Source of the DNA: Pedobacter sp. Bi126
Lineage (GTDB): Bacteria > Bacteroidota > Bacteroidia > Sphingobacteriales > Sphingobacteriaceae
Direction of reading: 5' to 3'
DNA length: 64,000 nucleotides
Assembly (NCBI RefSeq): GCF_918698245.1
Contig: NZ_CAKKMS010000006.1
Coordinates: 62,001-126,000, forward strand
Of the stretch, positions 52,785 to 62,601 are shown one piece after another. The notes beneath the pieces were generated by a model that saw only the letters and a list, made by a program, of their open reading frames with translations, had not been told where the DNA came from and made no database searches. The number at the start of each line of letters is the position of its first letter. Position 1 is the first letter of the stretch. Made by a program: the position numbers and the translations under genes.

Positions 52785-54698
52785 TTACAAGCTGCTGACT
52801 ACTCCTGCAAAGCCGCCTCTGGGCAAGCATTGAATTTGCAATATACCCGATTTTTTGATGCTTTTGGTTTCGCTGGTAATCGATTTCGTATCTGCTCCAT
52901 CTTTAAATAACTGGAGAGAATAATCTGAATTGCCCAAAAATTTCAAATTTAGATCGAGTGTTTGTGGTGTGTCTTTTCCATTAAGTCCGGCTACATACCA
53001 GAGCTTTCCTTTTCTTCGTGCAATAACGATCATTTCACCGGGATAGCCCTCGATTAGTTTGGTTTCATCCCAGGTTGTGGGAAAATCTTTTAGAAAATTC
53101 TGTGGTCCAGCTGATAAATTATAATAGGCAGATGGCCTGTCTGCAAAATGTTGTAAACCAGACTCAAATACCACTGCCAATGCCAGTTCGTGTGCAAAGG
53201 ATGTTTTGTGCTCATGCTGCGAATCTGAAAACGTTACCGGCGTGTAATCCATAGAACCGATTATATTACGGGTAAATGGAAGCGTGGTATTATGTGCAGC
53301 AGCTTTGTCCGTTAAAATTGAGTTATTGTTATACCATTCTGCCCCGTAAACTGCTTCGGTAGTCATTAAGTTAGGGTAAGTACGGGCCCAGCCGCGTGGT
53401 ACGGTAGCGCCGTGAAAGTTAACCAGTAAATGGTATTTTGCAGCATCTTCCAGAATATCTATGTAATATTTCATCATATCCTGCTGGTCTCCCGCAAAAA
53501 AATCGACCTTGATGCCTGAAACCCCAATACTTCTCAGCCACGAAAATTCTTTATCTCTTTTCTCTTTTGTCAACAGCCTGTCTACCGGAGTCGCACCAAG
53601 CCAATCTGTACCGGAATTGTACCATAAAAGCGTCTTGATGCCTTTGCGCTTTGCATAGCCCAAGGCATCTTCCACCTTTCCTCCATTTGACATTACGTCC
53701 CATTCCCAGTCAATCAGTACATATGGCCAGTGCATTTTTACGGCAAGGTCTATGTATTCAATCACTTTCTTATAGTCCTTTGATCCGTGATTATATGCCC
53801 AATATACCCAGGCTGCACTACCTGGTTCAATCCATTTGGTGTCTTTAAAGGCAGTAGCCTCACTCACATCGGTAATCAATGTACTCTCTACCAGATCGGC
53901 CAACTCCCCAATGATCATCACATGCCACTGCGATTTCCAGGGAAGACTGGAAACAGCTCCGCCCAGCAGCTTCTTTTTGGCCGAAGGATAGGTTACCTTG
54001 TATACGTTTTTGTTTTCTTTATTGTTAAGCCGGGCTGCGCAATTTTCTTTGCTGATGCCCGCCTCAGAAATTAACACCCATAATGGCTGACTGTTAACTT
54101 TATATAATGCCGGATACCCCCAGTCACTATTGTTTTTTTCGTTGGTTCCTGTGGTAGAAAAAGGAAAAAAATCCTCATAAGCTTGATTATATGGCTGCAT
54201 CCATCTTTCGCTGCCTATAGGAACTACATAGGCTGTAGTTTCATCTATAATGGAGAAACCAGAGTCCTTGCGATTGGGAAAGCTATACCTGAACGCAACC
54301 CCGTCGTTATAAACTTTAAAAGTGATATCCAGGGGCTGATCGGATGGATTCTTATAACTGAATGTTTTTTCAGTACCAAAATTTTCGCAGAATTTTCGCT
54401 TTCCAGTCAGCATTTCATATTTGTCATGAACAGCAACGGCCTTACCTTCTCCAATAAGCCTGAGATTTGATGCGAACTGCTGATCTTCCCTTGAAATGCC
54501 TAACGGTGAGCTGGGCAGCACTTCAATATAAGCACTTCCTTTTTTATAAAGCACTTTAAAATGTACCTGACCTGAACCTCCCTGACCAGCTTGTTGCATT
54601 TCTACAACTACTTTAATTTTTTTATTGGGCGATAGAATTTGCTGGGCATACCCAACTGAACTGAAAATAAGGCTCAGTGCTAAAAAAAGACTTTTCAT
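52785..54698 (-). CDS. GH97 glycoside hydrolase, retaining (alpha-galactosidase-like) subgroup
   Basis: The 637-residue secreted protein has a signal peptide cleaved near GYAQQ, residue 19. The GH97 layout is complete: an N-terminal beta-supersandwich, the barrel with PYVLIDWEWDVMSNGG, GIKVDFFAGDQQDMM, LLVNFHGATVPRGWARTYPNLMTTEAVYGAEW, and a C-terminal beta-domain. The Asp in IKVDFF is the nucleophile position of retaining GH97 enzymes such as the Bacteroides alpha-galactosidase, whereas inverting SusB-type alpha-glucosidases lack it. So an alpha-galactosidase-type activity is more likely than alpha-glucosidase. It has its own promoter region of about 600 bases. Confidence 0.93.
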   Translation of the reverse strand: MKSLFLALSLIFSSVGYAQQILSPNKKIKVVVEMQQAGQGGSGQVHFKVLYKKGSAYIEVLPSSPLGISREDQQFASNLRLIGEGKAVAVHDKYEMLTGKRKFCENFGTEKTFSYKNPSDQPLDITFKVYNDGVAFRYSFPNRKDSGFSIIDETTAYVVPIGSERWMQPYNQAYEDFFPFSTTGTNEKNNSDWGYPALYKVNSQPLWVLISEAGISKENCAARLNNKENKNVYKVTYPSAKKKLLGGAVSSLPWKSQWHVMIIGELADLVESTLITDVSEATAFKDTKWIEPGSAAWVYWAYNHGSKDYKKVIEYIDLAVKMHWPYVLIDWEWDVMSNGGKVEDALGYAKRKGIKTLLWYNSGTDWLGATPVDRLLTKEKRDKEFSWLRSIGVSGIKVDFFAGDQQDMMKYYIDILEDAAKYHLLVNFHGATVPRGWARTYPNLMTTEAVYGAEWYNNNSILTDKAAAHNTTLPFTRNIIGSMDYTPVTFSDSQHEHKTSFAHELALAVVFESGLQHFADRPSAYYNLSAGPQNFLKDFPTTWDETKLIEGYPGEMIVIARRKGKLWYVAGLNGKDTPQTLDLNLKFLGNSDYSLQLFKDGADTKSITSETKSIKKSGILQIQCLPRGGFAGVVSSL

Positions 54699-55320
54699 TT
54701 GTTTTTTATTTTTATAAAAGTGTTGCTAAAGTTGAAATATTTATCTGTTAACGCTATTTCGCTCTTCCATTGTCAAGAAAAGAGATTCCCGAAATTCCGT
54801 ATTGATTTTTTCCATTCCTGATTTGGTATTGCCTCATAATTTATGTTAAACTAAATGAAAGTTCATTAGCTTATCTATGACAAAAAATTCAGCGTTCTAT
54901 AACATGCTGCTCTTTTATGTCTGGTTTATACTGGTTATATTTTATACCGTTACCATATTACTGAATCAAGGAAGATGCTATTTTCCAATCTCGAGGTCAC
55001 CTGTCGGTATTATAACAAAGTTATATAAAGCCGCTTTCTAAGCGTTATACTAAATAGACTATATTTTGTACAAAACCGACAAAATACAAGCTGAAAACTA
55101 AATCCGTTCTAAAGAAAAAACATGCTCTCCTTACTTAGGATCACACTTAAATCGATTTAGGAAATCAGCTGATTTTGTCCAGAGCCGTTTTTTACTAAAA
55201 ACAACGGGTAAATTCAGGACGACGGATCAGGTTCATTAGTTTACTGAAAGATATACATTATAAATGTTCATGTAAATGCATGTTTTCAAGGATATTGCCA
55301 AACGATAAGGAGCGTATCAG
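54699..55320. other. Gene-poor spacer upstream of GH97
   Basis: These 622 bases are very AT-rich. Apart from the small frame at 54877-55041 nothing was recognised. No exact TAnnTTTG box for the GH97 gene was found near its start. Confidence 0.4.
54877..55041 (+). CDS. Possible small membrane protein, 54 aa
   Basis: An ATG-started frame encodes a peptide with one strong hydrophobic helix (MLLFYVWFILVIFYTVTILL) followed by a basic tail with KLYKAAF at the end. It lies alone in the spacer between divergent-facing gene ends. There is no family match from memory and no strong ribosome-binding site, so it may be chance. Confidence 0.25.
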   Translation: MTKNSAFYNMLLFYVWFILVIFYTVTILLNQGRCYFPISRSPVGIITKLYKAAF

Positions 55321-56775
55321 CTACTTTCCTGTCCTGCGGAAAACCACACCATCGACATGGTCGCCTACAAACATATTAGCCATATCTGAGGTCTTAAACC
55401 AGGCCGGCTTACTTGGCATATTGTCAGAAAATAATATCCCGTTTATTCTCAGGTCTTCAAATACAATGTTGCTAACCTTTCTCTGTTCGTCATAACCTAA
55501 AATGATTGACGGTTTTGCCTTTGTACCATCGTAGCTTACATTTTTAAATAAAACATGCTCAATACCGCGGCCAGGAGAAGTGCAATATTTGGCATTAAAA
55601 AACACTCTGATATTCACCAACTGGCCTTCCCTAAAATCCTCAACCCTGATATTCTCGAAACGGACATTGCGAATAAGATTACTGTCACCGGCGTTGAGGC
55701 TCAGACAGCCCTGATAATCGACCTGTTGCTCCTTATGGTCAAGGATGTCGATATTGATATAGCTCAGGTCTTCCAGCACTTCAGGCTTGGGTGTATTTCC
55801 ATGGGTTCCAACCAGAATGGGATGGGCAACATCGGCCCAAAGGGTAGAATTACGCATGGTAACATTTTTACAGCCTCCGGTAAATCCCAAACGGGTACCG
55901 TATACAGTGGTGCAATCGTCAGAATTACGGTTGAAAACGCCATCAATGAGCACGTTGTTGCTTGAAATAACATTCATGCCGTCGCCCCATTTGTAGTAAC
56001 TCATGCACTTAAAGTTGCGTATGGTCACATTGTCCGACCCTCCTGTAAAACACTGTGTACCGAACAGTCCCTCTATTTCGACATTTTTGGAATTCGCAAT
56101 CCTTACAGCGCCTTTAATGGAGTGATCGATCATTCCCCTCCCGAGAACCTTAACATTTTCGACTTTATCGATCAGGATCTGGCCTTTAAGTACAGCGCCA
56201 CCTGCAACATATACCGTTTTTCCTGATTGCACGTTTAATTTTCCTCCGGGGATCTCATGTAAGCCCGGCCCAAAAAAAACAACATTTTTATCGGTACTGT
56301 CTGGAATGAAAGCCTCTACCGGATTTGCAAAGAGGTGAAGGTTATGAAAGAGATCACCGTTCACCTCAACAGAAAGATTAGCAGGCTTTGCCAGTTTAAA
56401 GGTTATTGTGCTCCCCGATACTGTATGCGGAATATTATAGGAAAGCGGACGTATCCGCGAGGTGCTGATTGTTCCCTTATTGAATCTTACAGAAACCTCT
56501 ACTTCTCCTGAAAAGTCAAAATAGGCCATAGACGCTTTTTCTACTGAATGGTCCAATCCCTTTACGCGGTCTACCATAACGGCATATTCAGGGAGATCCT
56601 GCCAGGACTGACCGGGCTGGCGTACCTTAACCGTAAAATCGGTATTCTGCTGAACCGATGGTGGTGCAGGATATGCTTTTAAAATCGGCTTGGTCTGTGC
56701 AGTTAAAGATTGTGTACCCGATAGGATTAAACCTATGGCAATAAAACATCCTGTGATGCGAAATAAATTCTTCAT
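55321..56775 (-). CDS. GH28/GH49-like right-handed beta-helix glycoside hydrolase
   Basis: The 484-residue secreted protein has a signal peptide cleaved near SLTAQ, residue 27. An N-terminal beta-sandwich of about 150 residues precedes a right-handed parallel beta-helix whose coils read NVKVLGRGMIDHS, NVEIEGLFGTQ, NVTIRNFKCMSYYKWGDGMNVIS, NVLIDGVFNRNSDDCTTVYGTR and NVTMRNSTLWADVAHPI. The paired Asp residues in WGDGM and NSDDC fit the catalytic Asp pattern of GH28 polygalacturonases and GH49 dextranases. The exact family and substrate are uncertain; a pectic or other polysaccharide is possible. It is the gene after the LacI regulator on the same strand, 166 bases further on. Confidence 0.8.
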   Translation of the reverse strand: MKNLFRITGCFIAIGLILSGTQSLTAQTKPILKAYPAPPSVQQNTDFTVKVRQPGQSWQDLPEYAVMVDRVKGLDHSVEKASMAYFDFSGEVEVSVRFNKGTISTSRIRPLSYNIPHTVSGSTITFKLAKPANLSVEVNGDLFHNLHLFANPVEAFIPDSTDKNVVFFGPGLHEIPGGKLNVQSGKTVYVAGGAVLKGQILIDKVENVKVLGRGMIDHSIKGAVRIANSKNVEIEGLFGTQCFTGGSDNVTIRNFKCMSYYKWGDGMNVISSNNVLIDGVFNRNSDDCTTVYGTRLGFTGGCKNVTMRNSTLWADVAHPILVGTHGNTPKPEVLEDLSYINIDILDHKEQQVDYQGCLSLNAGDSNLIRNVRFENIRVEDFREGQLVNIRVFFNAKYCTSPGRGIEHVLFKNVSYDGTKAKPSIILGYDEQRKVSNIVFEDLRINGILFSDNMPSKPAWFKTSDMANMFVGDHVDGVVFRRTGK

Positions 56776-56941
56776 AAATTGGCTGTACGATGTAATTAGG
56801 CCAGATATTACTGGTCTTGATGATGGCAAAACGTGTTTCAGGCCTTGATGGACCAGACCGCAAAACTCTGCCCTTTTCCATCATAAGACACTCCACTCAG
56901 CCTTCCATACTCATTATTTGCCAGATGATTTTCATCACATT

Positions 56942-57964
56942 TTATAACAGTCTAACAGTTGAATTCCTGACAATGAAATGTGCCGGAACGATCACTTTTT
57001 GGACGGCCCTCTCTTCCAATGGTTTGTTGAGCATGCTGAGCAGCACCCTGATCGACTGCCGTGCGAGTTCAGATATAGGCTGAGCAACTGCAGTTATGGT
57101 AGGTTCATAAAAATCAAAAACCTGATGGTCATCAAATGCGATAATAGCCATTGTACCTGGGATCTTATATCCAAGCTGGTTAATCGCCTTCACACCACTA
57201 AAAGCCAGGTAATTGGTAGCGAAATAAACAGCGTCGACTCTTTTGTTCTGCCTGAGAAACCGAACAAGTTGCTTAACCGTTTGGGCAGGATCATTTCCAT
57301 AAGGTATTTTTTCTATAATAACTTCCAGCCCGTGCTCAGCCATTGCTTTAGCGTAACCCTGTTTCCTATCTTCCATCTGGCTCTGGTCACTCTCCAGTGT
57401 AATGAATGCAATATGGGCAAAAGCATTGTCTGCCAGATATTTCGAAGCATTATAACTGGCTTGGAAATTATCAAGAATCACATAGCTTGATTCAATATCC
57501 GGATAATACCTATCGAACAATACAACCGGAGATCCCTCATCAATAAGGGACTGTATTTCTTTTTCCATCCCGGCCGGAGGAGTTATGATGTAACCATCTA
57601 CATTGCGGTCTCTGAAAAGCTGGATAAGTTCCCTGGTTTTATCCGGATCATTATCGGTACTACAGTAAAATATTTTATATCCGTTTTGATAGGCAATTTC
57701 CTCAATATGATAGGCCATCTGGGCAAAAAAATAATCGGAGATCTTTTCTACCATCAGGCCAATAATCATTGTTTTACCAGTACTCAGGCTCTGGGCCAGG
57801 CGGCTTGGTTTATATCCGTTTTCATCAACATATTGCAGCACTTTTTCGGTTAAGGCCGAACTTATGCGTTTCTCTTTGGCTTTGCCATTGATAATGAAGG
57901 AAATCGTTGACTTTGAAATATTCAGGGCAGTAGCTATATCGCCAATGGAGATCTTTTTTATCAT
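56942..57964 (-). CDS. LacI-family transcriptional regulator
   Basis: The 340-residue protein has a LacI helix-turn-helix at residues 4-50 (ISIGDIATALNISKSTISFIINGKAKEKRIS, then the hinge YKPSRLAQSLSTGKT). A periplasmic-binding-protein-like effector domain follows (IIGLMVEKISDYFF, VDGYIITPP, PVVLFDRYYP, FATNYLAFSGVKAINQLGYKIP, AIIAFDDHQVFDFYEPTIT). It likely controls the adjacent degradative genes in response to a sugar or uronate. It is the last gene of a tightly spaced minus-strand group (25 bases after the hydrolase gene). Confidence 0.94.
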   Translation of the reverse strand: MIKKISIGDIATALNISKSTISFIINGKAKEKRISSALTEKVLQYVDENGYKPSRLAQSLSTGKTMIIGLMVEKISDYFFAQMAYHIEEIAYQNGYKIFYCSTDNDPDKTRELIQLFRDRNVDGYIITPPAGMEKEIQSLIDEGSPVVLFDRYYPDIESSYVILDNFQASYNASKYLADNAFAHIAFITLESDQSQMEDRKQGYAKAMAEHGLEVIIEKIPYGNDPAQTVKQLVRFLRQNKRVDAVYFATNYLAFSGVKAINQLGYKIPGTMAIIAFDDHQVFDFYEPTITAVAQPISELARQSIRVLLSMLNKPLEERAVQKVIVPAHFIVRNSTVRLL

Positions 57965-57989
57965 TACCGGAATTGGATTGATTGACCGA

Positions 57990-59594
57990 TCAGTTGGTTA
58001 TCGAAAATGTCCTTTGCATGGGAACAGCCGATTGGATCTGGCGCGCCAGAGTATTATACCCATATTGCCATGCCACCAGGGTAACCTTTATAGGCAACCT
58101 GCTCTTGGGTGGGATCGTCGTAAAATAAAGTTTGCCATCTACGATTTCTGCAGGCCCTTCCTTTACGAAATACTGTAAGGGTAGTCCGGCATCAGAATGG
58201 CCAATGAGTTTCAGGAATTTTACAGATTTTTTCTGGTCTCGGATTTCCGGAAAAATAATTTTCTGTGGAGTTCCTTTCAGATTAGAAAGGGGAATCTTCA
58301 TATTTGCCTGTTGTACCGACGAGCGATATTTAGCATCTCCTTTCTGACTGGCCATTAACCAGATATCGTTGCTCCGCTTGGTATTATTAAATCCCATTCG
58401 GTAAAAAGATACCCGAAATGTAGAGTCATTGATTTTCCTGACCGGGCCGCAGATCCTGGAGATCACGATTTTCTCTTCAGGACGGTAAAGCACATCAATT
58501 GCGTGGGTTGTGGTATCTGTATTTATTGCTGAAACATGAAAGGTGATCCCATCCGCTAAGGGTTCAAAAACAGGTCTGAAGCCAGCAAAGCCTGCGGGAG
58601 GCAAAAGTTTGCCATGCTGGGTGAATCCAATTGACCGTTTTATTTTAGCCCGCGCAGCTTTATACTGATGCTCGGTTAACTTTGCCATCCGCCCATCAAA
58701 TGCCCATCCGGCCTCCGCTTTGTTTCCCATATAATCATTGTAGGATGCAGAAAGGGCATTTGGCAAGCTATCCCTTCTCCATCTATCAACCAGCCATCCT
58801 TTTTTGGGGTCTATGGCAGAAAGTATCGGGAACGTGTTTAAAGGTGTGCTCTTGGGGAGCCGATTTTTTACAGCTTTAGAGATAAACAGATTAAGGTAGG
58901 CTATCAGTTCATCTGAATAGTCAAAGTGACCATGACCAGCATCACATAGAAACGCAATGGGAGCATCAGGATTATCTTTTCTATATTTCATAGCCGGGGT
59001 AATCCGCCCCTCAAGCCATTCATCTTCACCCATTACCAAAAGTCCGGGGATCCCGTTTTGGTTCCTTCCCTCCCAGTCTGGATTGGGCTTACCGCTACCA
59101 GTCATATTGGTTAATGGTGCATCTCCATGTATGGATAACACGGCAATTGTCCGATCGGGATTATAAGCTGCAAAATTCCAGGGATAGCTTGCTGCAGCAG
59201 AGTGTCCTATAGGTATAACAGGCGCAAATGCTAGTTCACTGTAACCCGATATTTCTGCCAGGTTTTTCATTGTTGCGAAAATAACTGCCGAGGAGCTAAA
59301 ATTAAAGACCATATCCACTGAAGGCGTAATCCAGATTTCAGCAAGACCGAGCGCAGAAAGGTTTTTTCTAAAAGCACTGTGTTCCAATATCCCTTCTTCG
59401 AGCATATTGTGCTGCCCTATAACTACTCCCCTCACCTGCTTACAATCAGGCGGGATCCATAAAAATGCTGTTGGCAGTTCTCCTGTCTCGGAAGAAATAC
59501 TGCTCTTTACTGGAACAGACCATTGCCATTCGGCAGCAAAAATGTTTTGGCACAGCAATAAAAAAGTAAAGCAGATAAAAATTATTCTGTTCAT
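57990..59594 (-). CDS. Secreted alpha/beta hydrolase of unknown substrate
   Basis: The 534-residue protein has a signal peptide cleaved near NIFAAE, residue 20. The N-terminal half is an alpha/beta hydrolase: a nucleophile elbow in IPIGHSAAASYPWN, an oxyanion-side segment VRGVVIGQHNM, and a late His in CDAGHGHFDYSDE. The C-terminal half is beta-rich and recognised by no family I know. It is probably an esterase acting on a polysaccharide substituent, given its neighbours (lyase upstream by 18 bases, LacI downstream by 25). Confidence 0.72.
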   Translation of the reverse strand: MNRIIFICFTFLLLCQNIFAAEWQWSVPVKSSISSETGELPTAFLWIPPDCKQVRGVVIGQHNMLEEGILEHSAFRKNLSALGLAEIWITPSVDMVFNFSSSAVIFATMKNLAEISGYSELAFAPVIPIGHSAAASYPWNFAAYNPDRTIAVLSIHGDAPLTNMTGSGKPNPDWEGRNQNGIPGLLVMGEDEWLEGRITPAMKYRKDNPDAPIAFLCDAGHGHFDYSDELIAYLNLFISKAVKNRLPKSTPLNTFPILSAIDPKKGWLVDRWRRDSLPNALSASYNDYMGNKAEAGWAFDGRMAKLTEHQYKAARAKIKRSIGFTQHGKLLPPAGFAGFRPVFEPLADGITFHVSAINTDTTTHAIDVLYRPEEKIVISRICGPVRKINDSTFRVSFYRMGFNNTKRSNDIWLMASQKGDAKYRSSVQQANMKIPLSNLKGTPQKIIFPEIRDQKKSVKFLKLIGHSDAGLPLQYFVKEGPAEIVDGKLYFTTIPPKSRLPIKVTLVAWQYGYNTLARQIQSAVPMQRTFSITN

Positions 59595-59612
59595 ACAAAT
59601 TAATTTAGATTA

Positions 59613-60815
59613 TTACGGCTGTGGCAGGGAAAAGAAAAGTGTTCCGAAACCTGCATTATCGGCATTAAATCCTGCACCTTCTGGTCTAAGTTTATCTGCG
59701 GCCTGTTTAGTGTAACGGTACTGATCTGCCGGTATACCCTTTATACGAAAGGCATAATGGTTGTATACCTGTTCAAAGATCGAACGGAGGTTACCCCTTC
59801 CACTGGTTGATACCTTATCGGCAGGAAATCTACCACTGATGTCGGTATAAGGCTGAAAAGGTACATCCTCTCCGAGATTATAACGGGCCGTATACTCAAA
59901 GCCTTTGAGCAACCTATTCTGCGAAAAACTGTACATGTCCATTCCCTGGTTCCATCCGATTTCGCACATTTCTGCCAGGTGGCCGATCCCGAGCATACTG
60001 TGTGGCTGATCTCGTCCGCTCTCCTGGCCCTGGCCCTCTTCATTTACGATATAATGCAGCAGGCTACCGTTTCCAGGACCCTTATAGTAAAAATCAACTG
60101 CACGATCGAACATTTCATGATCATCATTAAAAACGGCAATAGCCATCATACCTTTCATGCAGGCAAGATCCCAGTTACCATGGGCCCAAAGTGCAAAATA
60201 TTGGATCGGAGGATAAAATACTTCCCTGAACATCACTTTGCATTTTTCGATGTCTTCCTGTTTCCATTTTGGATAGGTAGCGCGCATGATCTCTGCGGCA
60301 CTCGCCATCTTAAAAACATTTAGTCCAGCCCCTAACTCCACATCTGTCCCATCAAACACCTTGAAGGTTCCAGACCAGGCATTGATAATTTTTATGGCAG
60401 TTTTAGCATGGGCTTCATCGCCTGTAATACTCCACATCACTGCATTTTGATAAGCGGCACAAACATCTTTCTCCAGGTTTCCGATATTTTTGCCGGCACC
60501 AATTAGCAAGCTACGCTCTACATGCTGGACGGCATGAGGTTCCCAGGAAGCGCTTGACCATGGGTGCGATCTGAATTTCTCAAATGCACTCATCCATGGT
60601 TCTCTGCCCAAGGCAACCATATCTTTCATCCGCTGGAGATCAGTGCCCGAATGCAGCAGGCCGGGATGGGTAAAAGGCTTGGGATGGTAGGCGACCGGCT
60701 TTTCCAGTTTTAGCACCTGCCCGTAAGCATTTACCAAATAGAAAAAGAATATGATTAAGGTTAACGTCCATTTATTGTAGCGGATTAACCTGGTATAAAC
60801 ATTTAAACTATGCAT
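59613..60815 (-). CDS. Alginate-lyase-superfamily (alpha/alpha barrel) polysaccharide lyase, PL38/PL5-like
   Basis: The 400-residue secreted protein has an N-terminal export helix (TLTLIIFFFYLVNAYGQ). Its helical toroid matches the alginate-lyase domain: HPGLLHSGTDLQRMKDMVALGREPW, YQNAVMWSITGDEAHAKTAIKIINAW, ALWAHGNWDLACMKGMMAIAVF and EEGQGQESGRDQPHSMLGIGHLAEMCEIGW. The Asn in GNWD and the Arg/His in ESGRDQPHS are likely active-site residues (inference). Proteins of this kind include PL38 glucuronan lyases; the exact uronic-acid substrate is open. A paralogue lies at 63225. It is 10 bases downstream of the beta-helix gene, same operon. Confidence 0.8.
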   Translation of the reverse strand: MHSLNVYTRLIRYNKWTLTLIIFFFYLVNAYGQVLKLEKPVAYHPKPFTHPGLLHSGTDLQRMKDMVALGREPWMSAFEKFRSHPWSSASWEPHAVQHVERSLLIGAGKNIGNLEKDVCAAYQNAVMWSITGDEAHAKTAIKIINAWSGTFKVFDGTDVELGAGLNVFKMASAAEIMRATYPKWKQEDIEKCKVMFREVFYPPIQYFALWAHGNWDLACMKGMMAIAVFNDDHEMFDRAVDFYYKGPGNGSLLHYIVNEEGQGQESGRDQPHSMLGIGHLAEMCEIGWNQGMDMYSFSQNRLLKGFEYTARYNLGEDVPFQPYTDISGRFPADKVSTSGRGNLRSIFEQVYNHYAFRIKGIPADQYRYTKQAADKLRPEGAGFNADNAGFGTLFFSLPQP

Positions 60816-60825
60816 GCTTAATATT

Positions 60826-62601
60826 TTAAAATAATTTTATTCTTGGTTTAAGGCCCTGCCCTTGATAAAAAGGTCCGGGAGTTCTTTCTAAAGTCCCGCG
60901 CACCGCATTGAGGAAATCCCTGTCAATGGTTATCTTTTTTCCATCGGGATACTCTATGTATTGCTTGCTCAGCGCAAAAAAACCTAAAAATTCAGCGGTT
61001 AGCGTCGGGATTTTTATTGGCTTGAGGGCTTCGTTTTTCCAAAATAATTCTACCCCTTTCTGGCTATGTTCCAGGCGAAAGGAAAAACTATTTTTGGCTT
61101 TTGAGCTATTCAGATCGGCCCAGCTTAGCGGAAGAGCCCCATCTGCATAAAGGTTAAAATCTGCCTCACTTCCTGCTGGCTTTGCTATGCCTGCTCCTTT
61201 GCCTATAAAAAGATTACCATACCAACGGTGGTCGATATCCAGTGCGGGGATTGTCTGTTTGATCACCAGGCTATGCGGCAAGAAATTTGAGGTTGATACC
61301 GATTTACCGGGTTGCCGACCATTGTAGAAGCTACAGTTATAGAACAGGTTCTGAACAAAAACATTTGCCTCTGATGCCTCCATTTTTACGCCTGCCATGT
61401 CTTTATCTGCAGTATCTGCCATTGCAAGTATATTGTTGTCAAATAAAACAGGCCCATGGTTTTTAAACAGGTAAAACAGGCCAGCACCACTGTCTGCAAT
61501 AATATTTCTTGACAAGCGGGCTCCCTGAAAAATTGGCCCTAAAAATATACCATAGCCATTTTTCCCATAAACCCTACGGATCAGGTTATGCGTAATGGTG
61601 GCATCAACCGCCATGGCCAGCCGGATACCTGCAGATTCATTGCCCGTATAACCGCCATCTTGGTTAATGTTCTCTATCAGGTTATCTTCGATGGTGCTTG
61701 AAGTGCCACCAATTAACCCAAAAATACCAGCCTGCCCACAGTTGAAAATATGGTTTCCTTTGATCTTGTGATGCCCAACCGAAGCCAGATCTGTATAATC
61801 GTTAAACTCTGGCCTTCCTGGATTAGCATCTGTATAAACATGCCCGGTTATGCCTATCGAAATGCCTACAGCGTGGCATTCGCTGATTGAACAGCCTATT
61901 ATATTCCAGTACTTTCCATTTTTGGTAGCTATTGCGCCGGGCTGTTCTGCATAAATAGAAGCATAATCATTGGAAATCTGACTGACAGCAATCCCTTCAA
62001 TGGTAAGATAATCTACACCAGACCTGGCACTGATTCCGACATTTCTGACCGAAATTTCCGTTAGCCCGGCATTGGGATCAGATGTACCGAAATTCGCCCA
62101 GATTACCGTTTTTCCATTCTCCAGGGTTTTAGTCCACCGCAGCGCGTTACTGCACTCCTGAAGGGTAGATACATTGACCATTTTTTTATCATTAAAGAAG
62201 AGCATCATCCCGGTTTGGGAAGAATCCAGCATACATTTCCAGAGTTTGTTCTTGCCCTTTACCCAACCTGTTTTCCGCTCAGAACCTTTGATTGTAACTT
62301 TTGCCTGATTTAAGGCCTGCAACGTAATCCTTTTGCGATCCGAACTTCCACCACGTTCAAACACCACCGATTCACGGTAAACTCCTGCCGAAACAAGTAT
62401 TCTATCTCCAGGCATTGCCTTGGAAACAGCATAACTGATCGTTCTTAAAGGTTTTGCTGCCGAGCCCTCAGCCCTATCGCTCCCAGATACGGAAACATAA
62501 ATGCTTTTTGGAGGAACTGGAGCAGGAAAATGTTCAAAAGCTTTCCCCGCAAATTGCATCAGCAAGGGAAAAATCAGAAATATGATAATTTTATTCATCA
62601 A
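60826..62601 (-). CDS. Secreted right-handed parallel beta-helix protein
   Basis: The 591-residue secreted protein has a signal peptide of about 20 residues. The N-terminal part begins with the DUF1565-type start KSIYVSVSGSDRAEGSAAKPLRTISYAVSKAMPGDRILVSAGVYRES. Beta-helix coils follow (HHKIKGNHIFNCGQAGIFGL, STIEDNLIENINQDGGYTG, TITHNLIRRVYGKNGYGIFLG, ARLSRNIIADSGAGLFYLFKN). Proteins of this shape include polysaccharide lyases (PL6, PL9) and glycosidases, but I see no decisive catalytic signature. Its operon with an alginate-lyase-like enzyme suggests action on a uronic-acid polymer. A second ATG at 62598 is an alternative start. Confidence 0.8.
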   Translation of the reverse strand: MMNKIIIFLIFPLLMQFAGKAFEHFPAPVPPKSIYVSVSGSDRAEGSAAKPLRTISYAVSKAMPGDRILVSAGVYRESVVFERGGSSDRKRITLQALNQAKVTIKGSERKTGWVKGKNKLWKCMLDSSQTGMMLFFNDKKMVNVSTLQECSNALRWTKTLENGKTVIWANFGTSDPNAGLTEISVRNVGISARSGVDYLTIEGIAVSQISNDYASIYAEQPGAIATKNGKYWNIIGCSISECHAVGISIGITGHVYTDANPGRPEFNDYTDLASVGHHKIKGNHIFNCGQAGIFGLIGGTSSTIEDNLIENINQDGGYTGNESAGIRLAMAVDATITHNLIRRVYGKNGYGIFLGPIFQGARLSRNIIADSGAGLFYLFKNHGPVLFDNNILAMADTADKDMAGVKMEASEANVFVQNLFYNCSFYNGRQPGKSVSTSNFLPHSLVIKQTIPALDIDHRWYGNLFIGKGAGIAKPAGSEADFNLYADGALPLSWADLNSSKAKNSFSFRLEHSQKGVELFWKNEALKPIKIPTLTAEFLGFFALSKQYIEYPDGKKITIDRDFLNAVRGTLERTPGPFYQGQGLKPRIKLF

